The notes under the pieces were generated by a model. The model saw nothing but the letters and a program-made list of their open reading frames with translations, was not told the origin of the DNA and searched no databases. A program made the position numbers and the translations under genes. Below are positions 39,501-49,441 of a DNA stretch of 64,000 bases, one piece after another. Within the stretch, counting starts at the first letter, position 1; each line of letters starts with the position of its first letter. The DNA is taken from positions 3,038,001-3,102,000 of the forward strand of contig ML133426.1 in assembly GCA_003864495.1 (NCBI GenBank), read 5' to 3'. The DNA comes from Nemopilema nomurai (Eukaryota > Cnidaria > Scyphozoa > Rhizostomeae > Rhizostomatidae).

Positions 39501-42500
39501 CAAGAAATCAGTCTGTTATTGGTTCTTATCTTCAGGTATCTTTTGCCACAGAATCAGTTTGTAGGTTCTTATTTTCCTATGTTCTTGTTTGCGGGGTTTT
39601 ACTGTATTGCTTTGATGCTGCATGATAAACCAGGCAGATATATGGATTATAAGTGGTCTCAGTTGGCGCAATCTCACCGTTGATATCAGTACATTGCATT
39701 TTCATGTTAAAGTTCAAATCAGACTTCACCTTTATCGGACTTCGCCAAGTATTCACCTTTATCACCAGCTTTTCTTTTCAGCTGCTGCTTCTCCGTGGTT
39801 ACGCATTCAATCATTCAGCTGACTTTGAAACTGTTCGGATGATGAAAGAAAAGCTTTGTTACGTTGGGTAAATATCTTTATGTTCGTTTGTGTTAAATTT
39901 TCTATGATTCTGCTTTACAGTTATTCTTATAAGTTCAGATGTGCTTTTTTATTTTGGTCACCTTTTGTACATTTGGAAAATTTATGAAGTATTTTCTTTA
40001 TTCGAGTATTTTGCCTGCATGTGGGAATGTTGTGGCTTGTACAACTGGGTAAACATTGCTGGCGGGCGTTTTGGTAATTTTTTTCATTATTATTATTATT
40101 ATCATTATTATTATGCTACAAGACAAATGCTACAAGAAAACACAGCAAGTATGCTCCTCTCTTATCTGGTTTACAGCGGCAGTTCAAATGTGTCTCCTTT
40201 GTTAATCTTTCTATGAGCTCTCTTGGCATCTTCGGCAATTCCTGCAATTCATTCTTCAAAATGTGTGACTCTCTCTCCATCGATCAGCAACAAAAACAGT
40301 ATCTCATTTCTAAACTCTCCAACATTGCCATCCGTACTACGTACTACATATTTTGTTGCAAAAATAAGCCATGGACAAATCCGGAATTACATCCTTTTTA
40401 ACTTTAGTTGTTTTATTTTATTTTATTTTTCTCAGTTTTTCCTTTTACCTTACGATTGTTATAGTTTTTTCTTGTAAAACCAGGCTAGCCAATTGCAAAT
40501 TACCTTGTAATAGTGAGATTTGTAGTTGTAGTTTAAGTTGAATTGAAAATGAAATGTTCCATTATTGTTGTTATTATTATTATTATGTATTCGTGACTTA
40601 TAGCTGACGTATATGCTTTGCCAATTACACCCAGCGATCAGTTCCATAGTTTACTTGTTTGGCTGGTCTCTCCTGTTGCTACCACTGTTCCAAATCTCTT
40701 CTTATTAACAAAGTGTGTTTTACATCTGCATGACAATCAGAATTTTAACTTACTCAAGTTTTTATTTTGAAAGCCTTGTTTCCAACCAGATATGATATAG
40801 AGCAAGAACAAAAGCTTGCTTTGGAGACAACAGTTTTGGTTGAACAGTACACTGTAAGTTATTTTATGCTAAATCTTTTAGTCTCCTCTTTATTTCGCTC
40901 AAGAATTCTTTGTCTATAGACTCTGTCAATGTCATTTGTATATTGCAATCTTCCATGGAATTGAATTTCTTAATCATTTGGACAAGGTTTATTCCCTCTT
41001 ATTCTATCCGATTGTTTTATACTTCAAATTTCCTTTGGTGCTATTCCCTAGAGATTCTTGTTGTCTCTATATGGTGTTTATGAGACTCTTTGAAACGGTG
41101 CTGACATTTTCACTCGAGTATGGGAAGTTGTAATGTGAAGCCTTATTTCCATTATAATTTTCAACTTGGGTAAATGCCTACCTAAGGTTGAACTCTCTTT
41201 CATTCAACTACATGAAAAGACAAAATTGGCTTGAACCCAGGTTAATCTCGGTACGCATGCGCTTCGTTTTCAACAGGGCGTTTTCAATGGTTCGTATCTT
41301 ACAAAATGGTGGGAAGGAACGATGAGAATTCGATGTTGGGAATTCACTTTCTAAGGCAGTTCTTAATTTTGAAGTCTCACCGCCGTGTTGTTAACAAAAT
41401 TTTGAAGTAGAGCATTGCTTAACGAAGAAGACGTGTCCATAAATTGTAAACTAAACATCGAAAAGAAACATACTCAAGATGGAGATCAAAGGGGAACAGA
41501 AGGAATTCCTCTCTTTTGGCCAATTGAAAAACGCATTCCCCCTTGCCTTAAAACAGTTTCAACCCAGGTTAACTGCGTTTACACTACGAAATTTTTAACC
41601 CAGGTCAACGTTAACCCAGGTTTAAAGTGGTAGTGTAAACATGGCTTAAGATTTGAATTATGTGCAATAATAAAAAAAAATGATTGATAATCTTGTGTTG
41701 ATTGGCCCGGTTTCTGAAAAGGTACACAAGCCTTGTTTTTGGTACAGTGATCCTTTCGCCACTGCTCATTGAAATGCCTCTGTCTTTCAGCTCCCTGATG
41801 GCAGAGTCGTTAAACTAAGTGGCGAGCGGTTTGAGGCACCAGAGGCACTGTTTCAACCTCATCTTATTAACGTTGAGGGTGTCGGTGTAGCCGAGCTTCT
41901 TTTTAATACCATAAATGCTGCTGACGTCGATACCCGCCCAGACTTCTATAAGCACATTGTCCTATCTGGTGGAACAACTATGTATCCGGGACTACCTAGT
42001 CGGTTGGAGAGAGAGATAAAGCAACTATATTTGGAAAGAGTTCTAAAAGGAGACACAAGCAGGCTTTCAGTATGTATATCTAACCTCTTTAAGTGCATCG
42101 ACATAATTGTTGCTTTACTTTCATTAGTAATCGCTGACTAGTTATCCTTGCATTAGTGAATTTAGCTCATTGGCCGAACAAGTCTTGCTGCTGGGCATGA
42201 GTGCAAAGCTGCGGATTCAGTTGGCTTCATCCATTTATCGTTGCAAATGTTACGGAACTGGCATAGCGCCGTGCTGAATATAAGATTTCAATCTAACTTG
42301 AGTGTTTCGCTTATGCCTGCGTCAAAAGTTTCGAGCCATTACATTTGCTTACATTCTACATATTCAAAGCCAGTCTCTTCCTTATTTTCCACTTCGTTGA
42401 TTTACTGGCTGACACATTATACACTTTCTCGCAATATACACCTCGCCAGGGCAATCCTGAGACGAGGCTCGGTGTTCTATAGGCACGTAATGTCTTATTG

Positions 42501-45500
42501 AGGTGCCGCATCTCTATATAGTGAAAGATATATTCATTGAATGCAAATGCCTTTTCTGCGGTGCTAGTTTTATGTAAAAGGTATTTTAGATCAGCAAGAT
42601 ACATCTTGTTCGTAAACGTCTGTTGAATTTGACTAGGCTAGAACTGGAAATGAAACATTAACTACAGTCTTTAGGTTTGAAAAATTTTACCAATATCTGT
42701 GCAGGTCAACGTTATTTTTTCCATGGACCAGAGGCCAACCAATTCGTGCTATTAAGACATGACATTTTCTGGCAGAACTCAGTAATTTACTTTACGTTTC
42801 AAGGCACAACACTACGATCTTAATAATGCACCTGAAATAGAGATTGTGTCAGATTTGGTCAACAGATTTAGACTACTTCAGGTCGTTGATCATGACACGT
42901 TTGTGCTAGATTCTTGTATTCTTGTAAATTCTTGTATTAAACTTAGTTTCATCTCACATTTCGAAAGTGAAGTACTAGAAATGTTTTGAACTGTGAAGCT
43001 GGGCATTCCTTGCGCTTGTTTACGCTACATACATTGCTGCACTAACTCAAAAAGTTTGGATTTGGATTAGCGATGTACCCAAAGAATGGCAAGAGACCTG
43101 CTCAGTGCTAATTCACAAACGGAGAGACGCAATTAACCCTGAAAATGGAGGCTCTGTCACCTTGACATGATTTTGTCGTGAAGTAAACTGTTTACATACT
43201 GCCTGCACGTTTCCACGTGTGATTTTATCTACAAACAGGTGACATACTGACCAAATGGCCTTTATTTTACGCAGGTATATTGGGCAGCGATCTGCTATCA
43301 TTAGATCATTAGACCTACCATGTTGCTCTACAATGCTAAGGTGCATTCGTAAGGGCTGCGTTTCTGCCCAACTGAAATATTTGTTATAGTGTTTCTTACT
43401 GGCAAGAGGTCTGGTATTTCGGATGCGCTACACAAGGACAAGGTCACAGAATTATAAATAGGCAGAGAGAAAATACGCCTTTTTGACCATAGGGTTCCTT
43501 TATAGCAGTAAAGAACGCGAAGCTCTCCCCGTGGTTCTCAATTTTTTGGTGAATAAGATGGTCCAAAAAGAACCAACTTGACTTAAAGATGGCGTAGAGA
43601 ATATGGAATCAGACGTTTTGAATAAATTTTAGACAGTTTAAGTATTTCGTAGCTCGAACTAAATGTCGAATCCCAATCTGAATGTCGAATCTGATTCTGA
43701 ATCTCATTATGTTCCTGAATAGCACGGGGTAATAGGTAGTAGAGTCACTCTCGCTGTCCGCTGAAGTCCTAAAATTTCAGACGCATGCGCTAATGAAAAC
43801 GAGGTTAACCATTTACAACTAGCGAAAAATATATGGATGTGTATCGAAATTTTTCGAGAGCTGCTGAAAAAATGGCGGTATGTCGAGTTCTAGCGCAAGG
43901 GAAAAAACCAAAAAATACCTAGAACCTGTACTGCAATGAACTACAGTAAAACTGCACTGCTAGCACTGCCTGGGAATGCTTGCCTGACAAACGTTATAGA
44001 ACTATTTGGAGGAACCCAATGATGAATTTTGCTGTTTGATTGTGTTTGTAACTACTGTAGCTAGACGTTGCTACTAGATCTTTTGGCGGAGTTTCTATTC
44101 TAAATTCAGTGCAGTCAAGAATGCATAAGAACGAGGTAACGGCTAGCACAGAACCTTCTGGTCAATTAAAAAAGGTAGATCAAGTCGAATTCTCAAAATA
44201 AACACCAACAGCTGATCCAGTTTGCTAATTGGGGTAACTGCTTTTCCCACACCAATAATGGAGTGGGAGAAAACAATCCATTATAGCAATAGCAACCTCC
44301 AAAATGTGCCTTTCGAGTCTTGTGTAGTTCTCAGCCTAGCGTCATATAAATTGACAAAAAAGGAACTGTTATTTCATCAGCTGATTCATTTTACTTCTCG
44401 TGACACTGAATTTATCCACAAGCTCCATAAACTAAAAATTCGAGGCTCTTCATTTTTCAAGGACGCAGCTTTTGCTTTTGATGAAGTAATGGTTGTTCTC
44501 CTAGCAAGTGTTCATCTATATCTCCACCACGCAAATTTCACAAAGGAATTGCAGTTTTTCAAAGCTTTTTTTCTAAATTGGGCGAAGTAGCACTTGCTGG
44601 GCTTGTGTAAGCTTCACCCTGAAAATGATAGGAGCAAACACAAGCTGATATACTTGGCTTGAAGTCTATCCTACGAATCCTGGCAATCCACGCGTTTATC
44701 TATGTGGAACTGAAGTGTATTAGTAAAATGTACGGTCTGGATTTCGCTTTGATGAATAGTTGGAAGTAGTATCTACTTTTCCTCAAGCGTTATTATTCGA
44801 AGTAAACATAGGACAATAGAACTGCATGATTTTGATAATAGGCCTATGCAATATGAAGTTCTCACAGCGATCGGAATTTAGTAGAAGTGAAACTGAACTG
44901 CAGCTACGTACTTTACTTGGTAGATTAGGCAACAATACTTTTCACAAGGAAACAGAGCTTTTCAAATGCCGATATCAAGCTCGGTTGGTGACAGCCAAGA
45001 GCTGGAAACCTTTATCGATGATGCACAATGTCAGAGCAATGATGCATAGGTTGAATTCGATAGGGAAGCTTTAATTGAGGAATTACGCATGCGTCATGGC
45101 CACTGGTGTTGCGCGGCGTGAACAAATCATTAAGGCCTTTGTCTGGAGCAATGAGAGTGAATTCTCGTCTTCTCGACAAACTAGTCAATATGCTATAACC
45201 GATCGCACTTTGCTTTTACCGTCATTTACCTTTTCAATTTTTATTAACACTCGTTTGTCTTGTGTATCACTGAACATACGTTTTTCTTGTCTACTCCGGC
45301 AAGACCGTTGATATCACAGCTAGCTCACCCTGCCAGGCTGGGTTGCAATTGTCGTGAACCCTCTGCGTTTGAGACTGTAAACCTTTGTCCCATAGTCGAG
45401 ATAGTATGTCAATTAGAGCATTTTGATTCAAAGGTATAACATCATTCATTGTGCTATATCTATACTTTCGATGATTATTTCATTAAATTGGAAAATTAGA

Positions 45501-45719
45501 AATATACCTCACAATAACCCTAAGAACACTATTGCGTCTTTTCGACAGAAATTCAAGATAAGAATAGAAGATCCACCAAGAAGAAAGCACATGGTTTTTT
45601 TGGGTGGTGCCGTGCTAGCTGACATTATGAAAGATAAAGATTCCTTTTGGATGACAAGACAGGAATATCAAGAGAAAGGTCTCCGCGTCTTAGAGAAGCT
45701 TGGTGTAGCACCTAGCTGA
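21524..45719 (+). CDS. ACTR2: Actin-related protein 2 (Arp2), 10 exons
   Basis: Exons: 21524-21571, 28487-28597, 29098-29256, 31590-31646, 34613-34685, 36351-36487, 39782-39867, 40790-40853, 41791-42069, 45549-45719. Together they encode 394 residues, the length of vertebrate Arp2. All nine introns have GT/AG ends and the reading phase is kept (0,0,0,0,1,0,2,0,0). Actin-fold motifs are intact: VCDNGTGFVKCG (phosphate-1 loop), [18 protein letters not shown] (phosphate-2 loop) and [18 protein letters not shown] (adenosine site). Arp2 binds ATP and, with Arp3 and ARPC1-5, nucleates branched actin at the cell cortex. No stop, frameshift or missing residue was seen, so this looks like a working gene. 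Introns total about 23 kb, much of it transposon-derived. Assignment to Arp2 rather than actin or Arp3 rests on near-identity across all exons. Confidence 0.97.
21572..28486 (+). other. Arp2 intron 1 (6.9 kb)
   Basis: AT-rich. It holds a tRNA-derived SINE near its start and, at 26887-26906, a 20-mer identical to the subterminal repeat of the TTAA element at 53115-56302. Around 26500-27150 there is a plus-strand open stretch with no recognised family. The rest (22070-26480 and 27160-28480) shows nothing I can name. Confidence 0.8.
21700..21945 (-). mobile_element. tRNA-derived SINE in Arp2 intron 1
   Basis: On the minus strand the sequence has a Pol III A-box-like TAGTTCAGTGG (21918-21908) and a B-box-like GGTTCTAGTCA (21873-21863), about 45 bp apart as in a tRNA. 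A tRNA-like head is followed by an unrelated body extending to about 21700. Degeneracy of the B box argues for a SINE and not a functional tRNA gene. The 3' end is not sharply defined. Confidence 0.55.
28487..28597 (+). CDS. ACTR2: Arp2 exon 2
   Basis: 37 codons, [20 protein letters not shown] through GDIEVK. A pyrimidine-rich acceptor ends GTGTAG at 28486. The donor is GTGCTG, weaker than the other donors of the gene. Phase 0 at both ends. Confidence 0.95.
28987..29046. repeat. 12-bp tandem repeat before Arp2 exon 3
   Basis: Five exact copies of ATGATGAAAACC, ending 51 bp upstream of exon 3, in the zone where the branch point would lie. Confidence 0.97.
29098..29256 (+). CDS. ACTR2: Arp2 exon 3
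   Basis: 53 codons, [20 protein letters not shown] through INPKDSK, including [17 protein letters not shown], near-invariant in Arp2. The acceptor TTGCAG lies 51 bp after a 12-bp tandem repeat. The donor is GTATAG. Confidence 0.96.
29257..31589 (+). other. Arp2 intron 3 (2.3 kb)
   Basis: Unique sequence apart from a minus-strand dispersed repeat at about 31130-31240 that resembles one in intron 7. No other feature recognised. Confidence 0.7.
31130..31240 (-). repeat. Dispersed repeat, copy 1 (Arp2 intron 3)
   Basis: Read in reverse, this segment aligns with about 40295-40395 in intron 7 by eye. Both share AAACT(A/C)TCCA, a run like TACTACATATTTT, and AATAAGCC(T/A)TGG. It also carries GCCAATTGCAAATT, which recurs at 40488. 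It is a diverged repeat family of unknown type. Confidence 0.45.
31590..31646 (+). CDS. ACTR2: Arp2 exon 4
   Basis: 19 codons, [19 protein letters not shown]. The acceptor is GATTCAG and the donor GTTTGA. LLTEPP.NP is the conserved actin-family strand following the DNase-loop region. Confidence 0.95.
32608..33690 (-). pseudogene. Ty3/gypsy-like integrase relic in intron 4
   Basis: A minus-strand fragment of an LTR-retrotransposon pol gene. In order: a degenerate zinc-finger region with AHNARQG, then [14 protein letters not shown], the integrase core with [20 protein letters not shown] (first Asp) and [12 protein letters not shown] (second Asp), a region expected to carry the catalytic Glu, and after a break near 32950 a C-terminal part [20 protein letters not shown]. 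Frameshifts separate the segments. No LTR, gag, protease or RT was seen nearby, so only the integrase end survives. It lies antisense to Arp2. Confidence 0.8.
33690..34355 (+). pseudogene. Penelope-like RT and GIY-YIG endonuclease relic
   Basis: Plus-strand coding remains with [20 protein letters not shown] (YIDD catalytic box), [16 protein letters not shown] and [12 protein letters not shown], the characteristic end of a Penelope-like RT. After a gap comes [20 protein letters not shown], a GIY-YIG-type endonuclease start, and [34 protein letters not shown], ending at 34355. The linker between RT and endonuclease is deleted and a GATGTGAAGCTCGGTATGT segment is duplicated at about 33932 and 33972. 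This architecture defines canonical Penelope-like elements. It abuts the Ty3-like relic. Confidence 0.8.
34613..34685 (+). CDS. ACTR2: Arp2 exon 5
   Basis: 24 codons plus one base: [20 protein letters not shown], then LYAQ and the first base of the next Gly. The acceptor is CTTGCAG and the donor GTAAGT. This exon ends in phase 1. Confidence 0.95.
34686..36350 (+). other. Arp2 intron 5 (1.7 kb)
   Basis: No recognised element. A short direct repeat, GCATACATTAACGGGAAA, occurs twice near 35826 and 35848. Open frames here lack family motifs. Confidence 0.6.
36351..36487 (+). CDS. ACTR2: Arp2 exon 6
   Basis: Completes the split Gly and encodes [20 protein letters not shown] through [13 protein letters not shown], the phosphate-2 loop of the ATP site. 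The acceptor is CTTTAG and the donor GTATGC. Confidence 0.96.
36488..39781 (+). other. Arp2 intron 6 (3.3 kb)
   Basis: Holds the hAT MITE at 38901-39218 and a C run near 37520-37535. A stretch at 39330-39425 with repeated AATAAGCC/TAAGCCCC blocks may be another MITE fragment but could not be bounded. The remainder shows nothing recognisable. Confidence 0.6.
38901..39218. mobile_element. hAT MITE with perfect 8-bp target duplication
   Basis: 318 bp. The ends CAGGGGTCTCAGACTC and, inverted, CAGGGGTCTCAAACTC match at 15 of 16 positions. The flanks are CTATAGAT on both sides (38893-38900 and 39219-39226), an exact 8-bp duplication as made by hAT transposases. The left end continues with the GCGGCC-rich block typical of many hAT MITEs. 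There is no transposase, so it is non-autonomous. It lies in Arp2 intron 6. Confidence 0.93.
39782..39867 (+). CDS. ACTR2: Arp2 exon 7
   Basis: 28 codons plus two bases: [20 protein letters not shown] then MKEKLCYV. The acceptor is CTTTTCAG and the donor GTAAAT. Ends in phase 2 inside a Gly codon. Confidence 0.95.
40295..40500 (+). repeat. Dispersed repeat, copy 2 (Arp2 intron 7)
   Basis: Partner of the intron 3 copy, in opposite orientation. The AATAAGCCATGG block is followed, after a T-rich spacer, by GCCAATTGCAAATT. It may be part of a longer transposon not otherwise recognisable here. Confidence 0.4.
40790..40853 (+). CDS. ACTR2: Arp2 exon 8
   Basis: Completes the Gly codon and encodes [20 protein letters not shown] then T. 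The acceptor is CCAACCAG and the donor GTAAGT. Confidence 0.95.
41220..41648. repeat. Possible MITE remnant in Arp2 intron 8
   Basis: The region contains several AACCCAGGTTAA-type words and ends in GTAGTGTAAACATGGCTTA, which resembles terminal sequences of Harbinger-like MITEs. A matching left terminus was not found, so limits are approximate. Confidence 0.3.
41791..42069 (+). CDS. ACTR2: Arp2 exon 9
   Basis: 93 codons, [20 protein letters not shown] through KGDTSRLS, the largest coding exon. It carries the adenosine-binding loop [18 protein letters not shown]. The acceptor is CTTTCAG and the donor GTATGT. Confidence 0.97.
42070..45548 (+). other. Arp2 intron 9 (3.5 kb)
   Basis: Contains a LINE scrap at 43045-43170. 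Plus-strand open frames at 44222-44590 (122 codons) and 44826-45311 lack recognised motifs and are probably chance or unknown repeat sequence. Confidence 0.6.
43045..43170 (+). pseudogene. LINE RT scrap in Arp2 intron 9
   Basis: One plus frame reads [20 protein letters not shown] then [15 protein letters not shown] and a stop. This matches the start of many LINE RT domains (a P-x-x-W block, a basic IHK segment and a PENYR-like motif). The rest of the RT is not visible, so it is a short remnant. Confidence 0.45.
45549..45719 (+). CDS. ACTR2: Arp2 exon 10 (terminal)
   Basis: 56 codons and a TGA stop: [20 protein letters not shown] through [13 protein letters not shown]. The acceptor is TCGACAG. 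It contains the conserved actin-family C-terminal segment [12 protein letters not shown]. Confidence 0.97.
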   Translation, partial: KFKIRIEDPPRRKHMVFLGGAVLADIMKDKDSFWMTRQEYQEKGLRVLEKLGVAPS

Positions 45720-46158
45720 TTTCGCCAAATTAAAGTTTTTTTTGCCAATTCAAAGTTTCTTTCCCTAGCCAATTTTATTGTCCTACTTAGTTGAGACGCT
45801 CTTTGCCGCTATCCATTGAAACAGTATGTATCATCTATAGTTTGATTCGGATTTCATAAATTTGCTCATAATTCCTGCTAAATCTCAAATTTATCTAGTT
45901 TCTCATATCTGTGAAATTGTATCAGAAGAATAGTTGGTCTGAATTTCCATTGCTTGAATAACCTTTTTTTAATTAGGTTGAGCGGTAACACTTGCAACAT
46001 TTTTTAGTTTTTCTTTAAAAATTTTCATCAGAAAACTACTCTTCTTGTTTGAGTGAAAGCTAAACTTTCTCGAGAGAGAAATAATGTAATGGCCTTAAAA
46101 TGAGTATATTATAGCAAGCACGCAAACTTTTGTATGTTTCTGTCCCAGAAGAATGACA

Positions 46159-46270
46159 AATAAAGACCATAAATTTTCAAAGTCTTATATTGTCTTTTCT
46201 TGATGTTTCGTAGAAATGTCCCAAGCGAAGACTTTGAACCAAGCTATTTCTTTAAAAACTCTAGAATAAA
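46159..46270 (+). promoter_or_regulatory. Arp2 polyadenylation signals
   Basis: AATAAA at 46159-46164, with a second at 46265-46270, 440 and 546 bp past the Arp2 stop. Either would give a 3'UTR of roughly half a kilobase. The choice cannot be made from sequence alone. Confidence 0.55.
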
Positions 46271-46989
46271 TTTGTGAACACGAAATGCTTTTTTTTGCGC
46301 ATATAAAATAAATACTTCGGATAGCTTGAATCAAATATTTCAATCTTTAAAAATCTTGCCTGATTAATTCCTGAAATTTTAAATAGAATTAATTCCCTCG
46401 CCGGGGCCCTTCACTTATGCCAACCTGAAACCTAATTTAAGGAAAAACATTTTGGGCTTTCGGTGCATCAGCACTTGTCTTGCCTGAGGAATGACGCAAT
46501 TTATGGTCGGTGTTTGATTTCAGGGAGAAAACTGTCTTAGACCCCGTTTATACGAGAGTGGATTCCAAAAGAGTACGGATAGCCCTTGCGTTTACACGGG
46601 AGATGGTGGATCCGTATACTTTTGGATCCGCTATCCGAACGCTTTTGGGATCGCTTTCAGAGGTGATCCCGTATGGATCCGATCTGGACCGGATCCCGTG
46701 TAAACGGGTGGATTTTTCGAAAGTGAGACAGAATATTTGTCAATTCAAGGTAGTTTGAATATGTAATCCGCGCTTTTTTGGCGCCAGAAAGCCAAACATC
46801 AAATTGACAGACTACTGTGTTAAAGAAATATTACGAAAAGATGGGTTCAGAAAATCTCAAAAATATGCTTCTAGCATGGAAGATAGTTCTCGTCAGAATT
46901 TTTGAGAGCATTTCCATTTCCAGAAAAACCAGTAACCTGATAATGTTGGCTAGAAATGCAGACATCAAACACCGAAAAAGAGAAGAATC

Positions 46990-47275
46990 TAGACCGGCCA
47001 GGTAGAACCAGTGCCTGGTGAATGAATTTTGCAAATAATGTTGTTGTTGCAGAGGAATGGTTGGAGAATTTTTCGTATGTCTCGTGATAGCTTCTATCTC
47101 CTCTGTGATGAAGTCAGTCCATTTTAAAGCAAACAACAGACAAATATGCGCAAACCGCTATCAGTAGAAAAACAAGTAGCAATTACTATGTACTATTTGG
47201 CAAATGAGGGGAGGTACAGGAAAGAGGTCAATGCATTTGGCATTTCAAGAAGCACAGTGTCAGTGATAGTCTCAA
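46990..47275 (+). pseudogene. HARBI1-like transposase N-terminal relic
   Basis: Plus-strand pieces read MNFANNVVVAEEWLENF, then FRMSRDSFYLLCDEVSPF in the next frame, and from 47146 MRKPLSVEKQVAITMYYLAN through EGRYRKEVNAFGISRSTVSVIV. The last block is the helix-turn-helix of PIF/Harbinger transposases (HARBI1 relatives), which binds element ends. The segment is frameshifted, has a stop after SPF, and ends abruptly without the nuclease domain. Confidence 0.8.
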
Positions 47276-47618
47276 TTGAGTTTGGAATCTCAGTACTCTC
47301 TTCTCAGGGGTAGGCAGCCTACAACGTTGACGATATGTCGTCGTACTTTGTCCTCACAGTTTCCCAATCCTGTCCACCTGCAAGCTTTGCAGTTTTGTAG
47401 TCCAATACTACTTTCAAAAGTAGTGGAGTTTCTTCGTCAGTCCACGAAAATTGACCCTTTTCAGTGTTACCTCCCTCTATGTTCAGGTTGGACTGTGTTT
47501 TGATCGTGAAGGCCTGAAAACGTCATATGCGCGCCAATTCTCAAAAGCGCATGCGCGTATCTGTTGAATTCATCTGGATCCGATCCCGTGTAAACGCAAA
47601 TGGTTATGGATCCGATCC

Positions 47619-47773
47619 CGTGTAAACGCATTGCCATTTTAGGGATCGGATCCAAAAGTATCCGGATATTTGCGGATCCAATCTGATCCAGGTCTCGTGT
47701 AAACGCATTGCCATTTTAGGAATCGGATCCAAAAGTATCCGGATATTTGCGGATCCAATCTGATCCAGGTCTC
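47619..47773. repeat. 77-bp tandem duplication in Harbinger right end
   Basis: Two consecutive copies beginning CGTGTAAACGCATTGCCATT at 47619 and 47696, nearly identical (one G/A difference seen in TTTTAGG(G/A)ATCGG). Confidence 0.92.
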
Positions 47774-47782
47774 GTGTTCGTC

Positions 47783-49002
47783 TTAGTTTTATTCCCCGCG
47801 AATCGGGCTGAGACACCTGTCACACAATCGAATGACTGTAAGAGAAAATTAGAGATGAGAGGAAGGAAGAACGAGAATGTAGTTGGGTGTGGGCAGAAAC
47901 GATTAACACACGCATACGTTTTCCTCGATAATTGGTTTTAACACCAAAACTTTTCTTCGACGAGATGCTGTACCTTGAGTCCGCAAACCAAAACAAGACG
48001 AAGAGCTTAGCAAGCGTCAAAAGCTCATGGTGAGTTATATGTTTGCTATTCTTTTGGATAATTGCCTATCAAATTCATATTGCTTAACACCTGAAGTACG
48101 TTATCGATGATTCCACAAAAACCCTGGGGGCACCCACATAATACTTTATATGTAAATGCACAGTGCTTCATTCTTGTACCAGTGTCGTTGTAAACTTCCT
48201 TAGTTACTCCCTCCCTACGATATTTAGAAAATCAAAATTGAACATTCACATCAAGGGCAGTCGGAGATTTTATAACAAACCAGGCAGTGTCGTCACAACG
48301 AAATTCATTTTTGGGGTGGGGGTCTGCCTATTGAATCACTTCCCCGCCAGTACACTATTTTAAGGCAGATAAAGTATTGGGGGCTCCAGACTCCCGCTTC
48401 TGGTGGCCTTGACAGATACTTCAATTAAGGACAACGAAGACCAACAACCGCGGAGGATGTACTAGTTTGAGGGGGCAAAAAAGTATTTTTCGGGAAGAGG
48501 GGCTAAACATGCTAAAACCAAGAGAAGTGCGATTTCCTTATGATTCTAAGTACATTTCGGAAATATTGGGGGTCCCCCCTAAAAAAGAAATAAATTGCAG
48601 ATTCTAGCAAAATAAACTTTTTCCATAACCAGGGGCGGGTCAAACCGAAAATAGTTTGGTAATCAATTTCTTGGTCGAAATGGGAACATCAATTATCCTA
48701 TCGCACCCTTTCCACTTTCACGTATTTCACATAATAAAATATGCAAGCTTTTTGCAGTATCAGGATTCAGTTTCTTATAAGCAGTTCGCGTTTTGATATT
48801 AGGCCGAAGGTTAGTTAGTGGCTCTTTCCTGTGTATGATTACCTCGGGGCCTCGTGTTGCGTAGGCACGGCCATCCTTATCCGCAATTTCAATAGCTATC
48901 ACATTTAAACAAAAGCGATGTTTGCCATAAGATTCTCAGGAAATTATCGACTCTCTGAAACAAGGGAATGAGGCCCCGTTCACACTGCCCCGTTTTCATA
49001 TA
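47783..49002. other. Intergenic, possible THAP and unknown remnants
   Basis: Around 47950-48030 the plus strand reads FLRRDAVP, a stop, then VRKPKQDEELSKRQKL before a GTGAGT donor-like site. That resembles the basic tail after a THAP domain but has no zinc finger. A minus frame at 48902-48693 (DKDGRAYATRGPEVIIHRKE) is open for 69 codons with no family I recognise. Near 48972 GGCCCCGTTCACAC resembles a Harbinger terminus. Confidence 0.3.
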
Positions 49003-49363
49003 GCCTGGTTTCCATATAGTCGCTGAAGTCGCTGGAGTCGCCAGGATCGCTTAAAAACGGGTTCAACGACCCCAGCGACTTTATGGAAACAAGCTAATTT
49101 ATTTTGCTGGCGACCCTCAACAACCCTTGCGACCCAGTCGCTGGGATCGCTGAAGTTCTATCTCAGCGACCCTCAGCGACCCTCAGCGACCCACGGTTGA
49201 GTGCACCTAAAGAAATATTTTAATGGAAACATGGCAGCGACCGTCAGCGACTGTCAGAAAGCACAGCGCATGCTTTTGCGCAATTTTAATTGCTAGGCCC
49301 AGATTTCTGGACCGCGTTGATCTGGAATCGAGCGACCCTCAGCGACCAAATGGAAACAGACTG
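49003..49363. mobile_element. MITE rich in GTCGCTG words
   Basis: The left end GCCTGGTTTCCATATAGTCG and the right end, inverted, CAGTCTGTTTCCATTTGGTCG are related terminal repeats, each followed by GTCGCTG tandem words. The interior is non-coding. The exact target duplication could not be determined. Further GTCGCTG copies continue to about 49400, suggesting a second fragment. Confidence 0.55.
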
Positions 49364-49441
49364 TTGCTTGAGTCGCTGGGGTCGCTGACAGTGGCGTCGC
49401 TAGTCAAATGGCACTGGTCATGCCCTCCATCCAGAACATTG

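Larger units (their letters stand above)
46540..47782 (+). mobile_element. PIF/Harbinger element, internally deleted
   Basis: 1243 bp between TTA trinucleotides (46537-46539 and 47783-47785), the Harbinger target-duplication type. The left end is GACCCCGTTTATACGAG; the right end, inverted, is GACGAACACGAG and appears to have lost about five bases. Subterminal regions repeat GGATCC- and GTGTAAACG-type words. The interior keeps a transposase N-terminal exon, but the DDE nuclease part is absent. The right end holds a 77-bp tandem duplication. Confidence 0.8.

Noticed and set aside
44222..45311. Three plus-strand frames of 78-122 codons in Arp2 intron 9
   Set aside because: No conserved domain, no support for splicing, and composition like surrounding intron.
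45423..45719. 98-codon single-exon gene
   Set aside because: Only 45549-45719 matches Arp2; the upstream part is intron ending in CGACAG.
48693..48902. 69-codon minus frame as a host gene
   Set aside because: Short, isolated, unrecognised and without splice context; more likely a repeat fragment.
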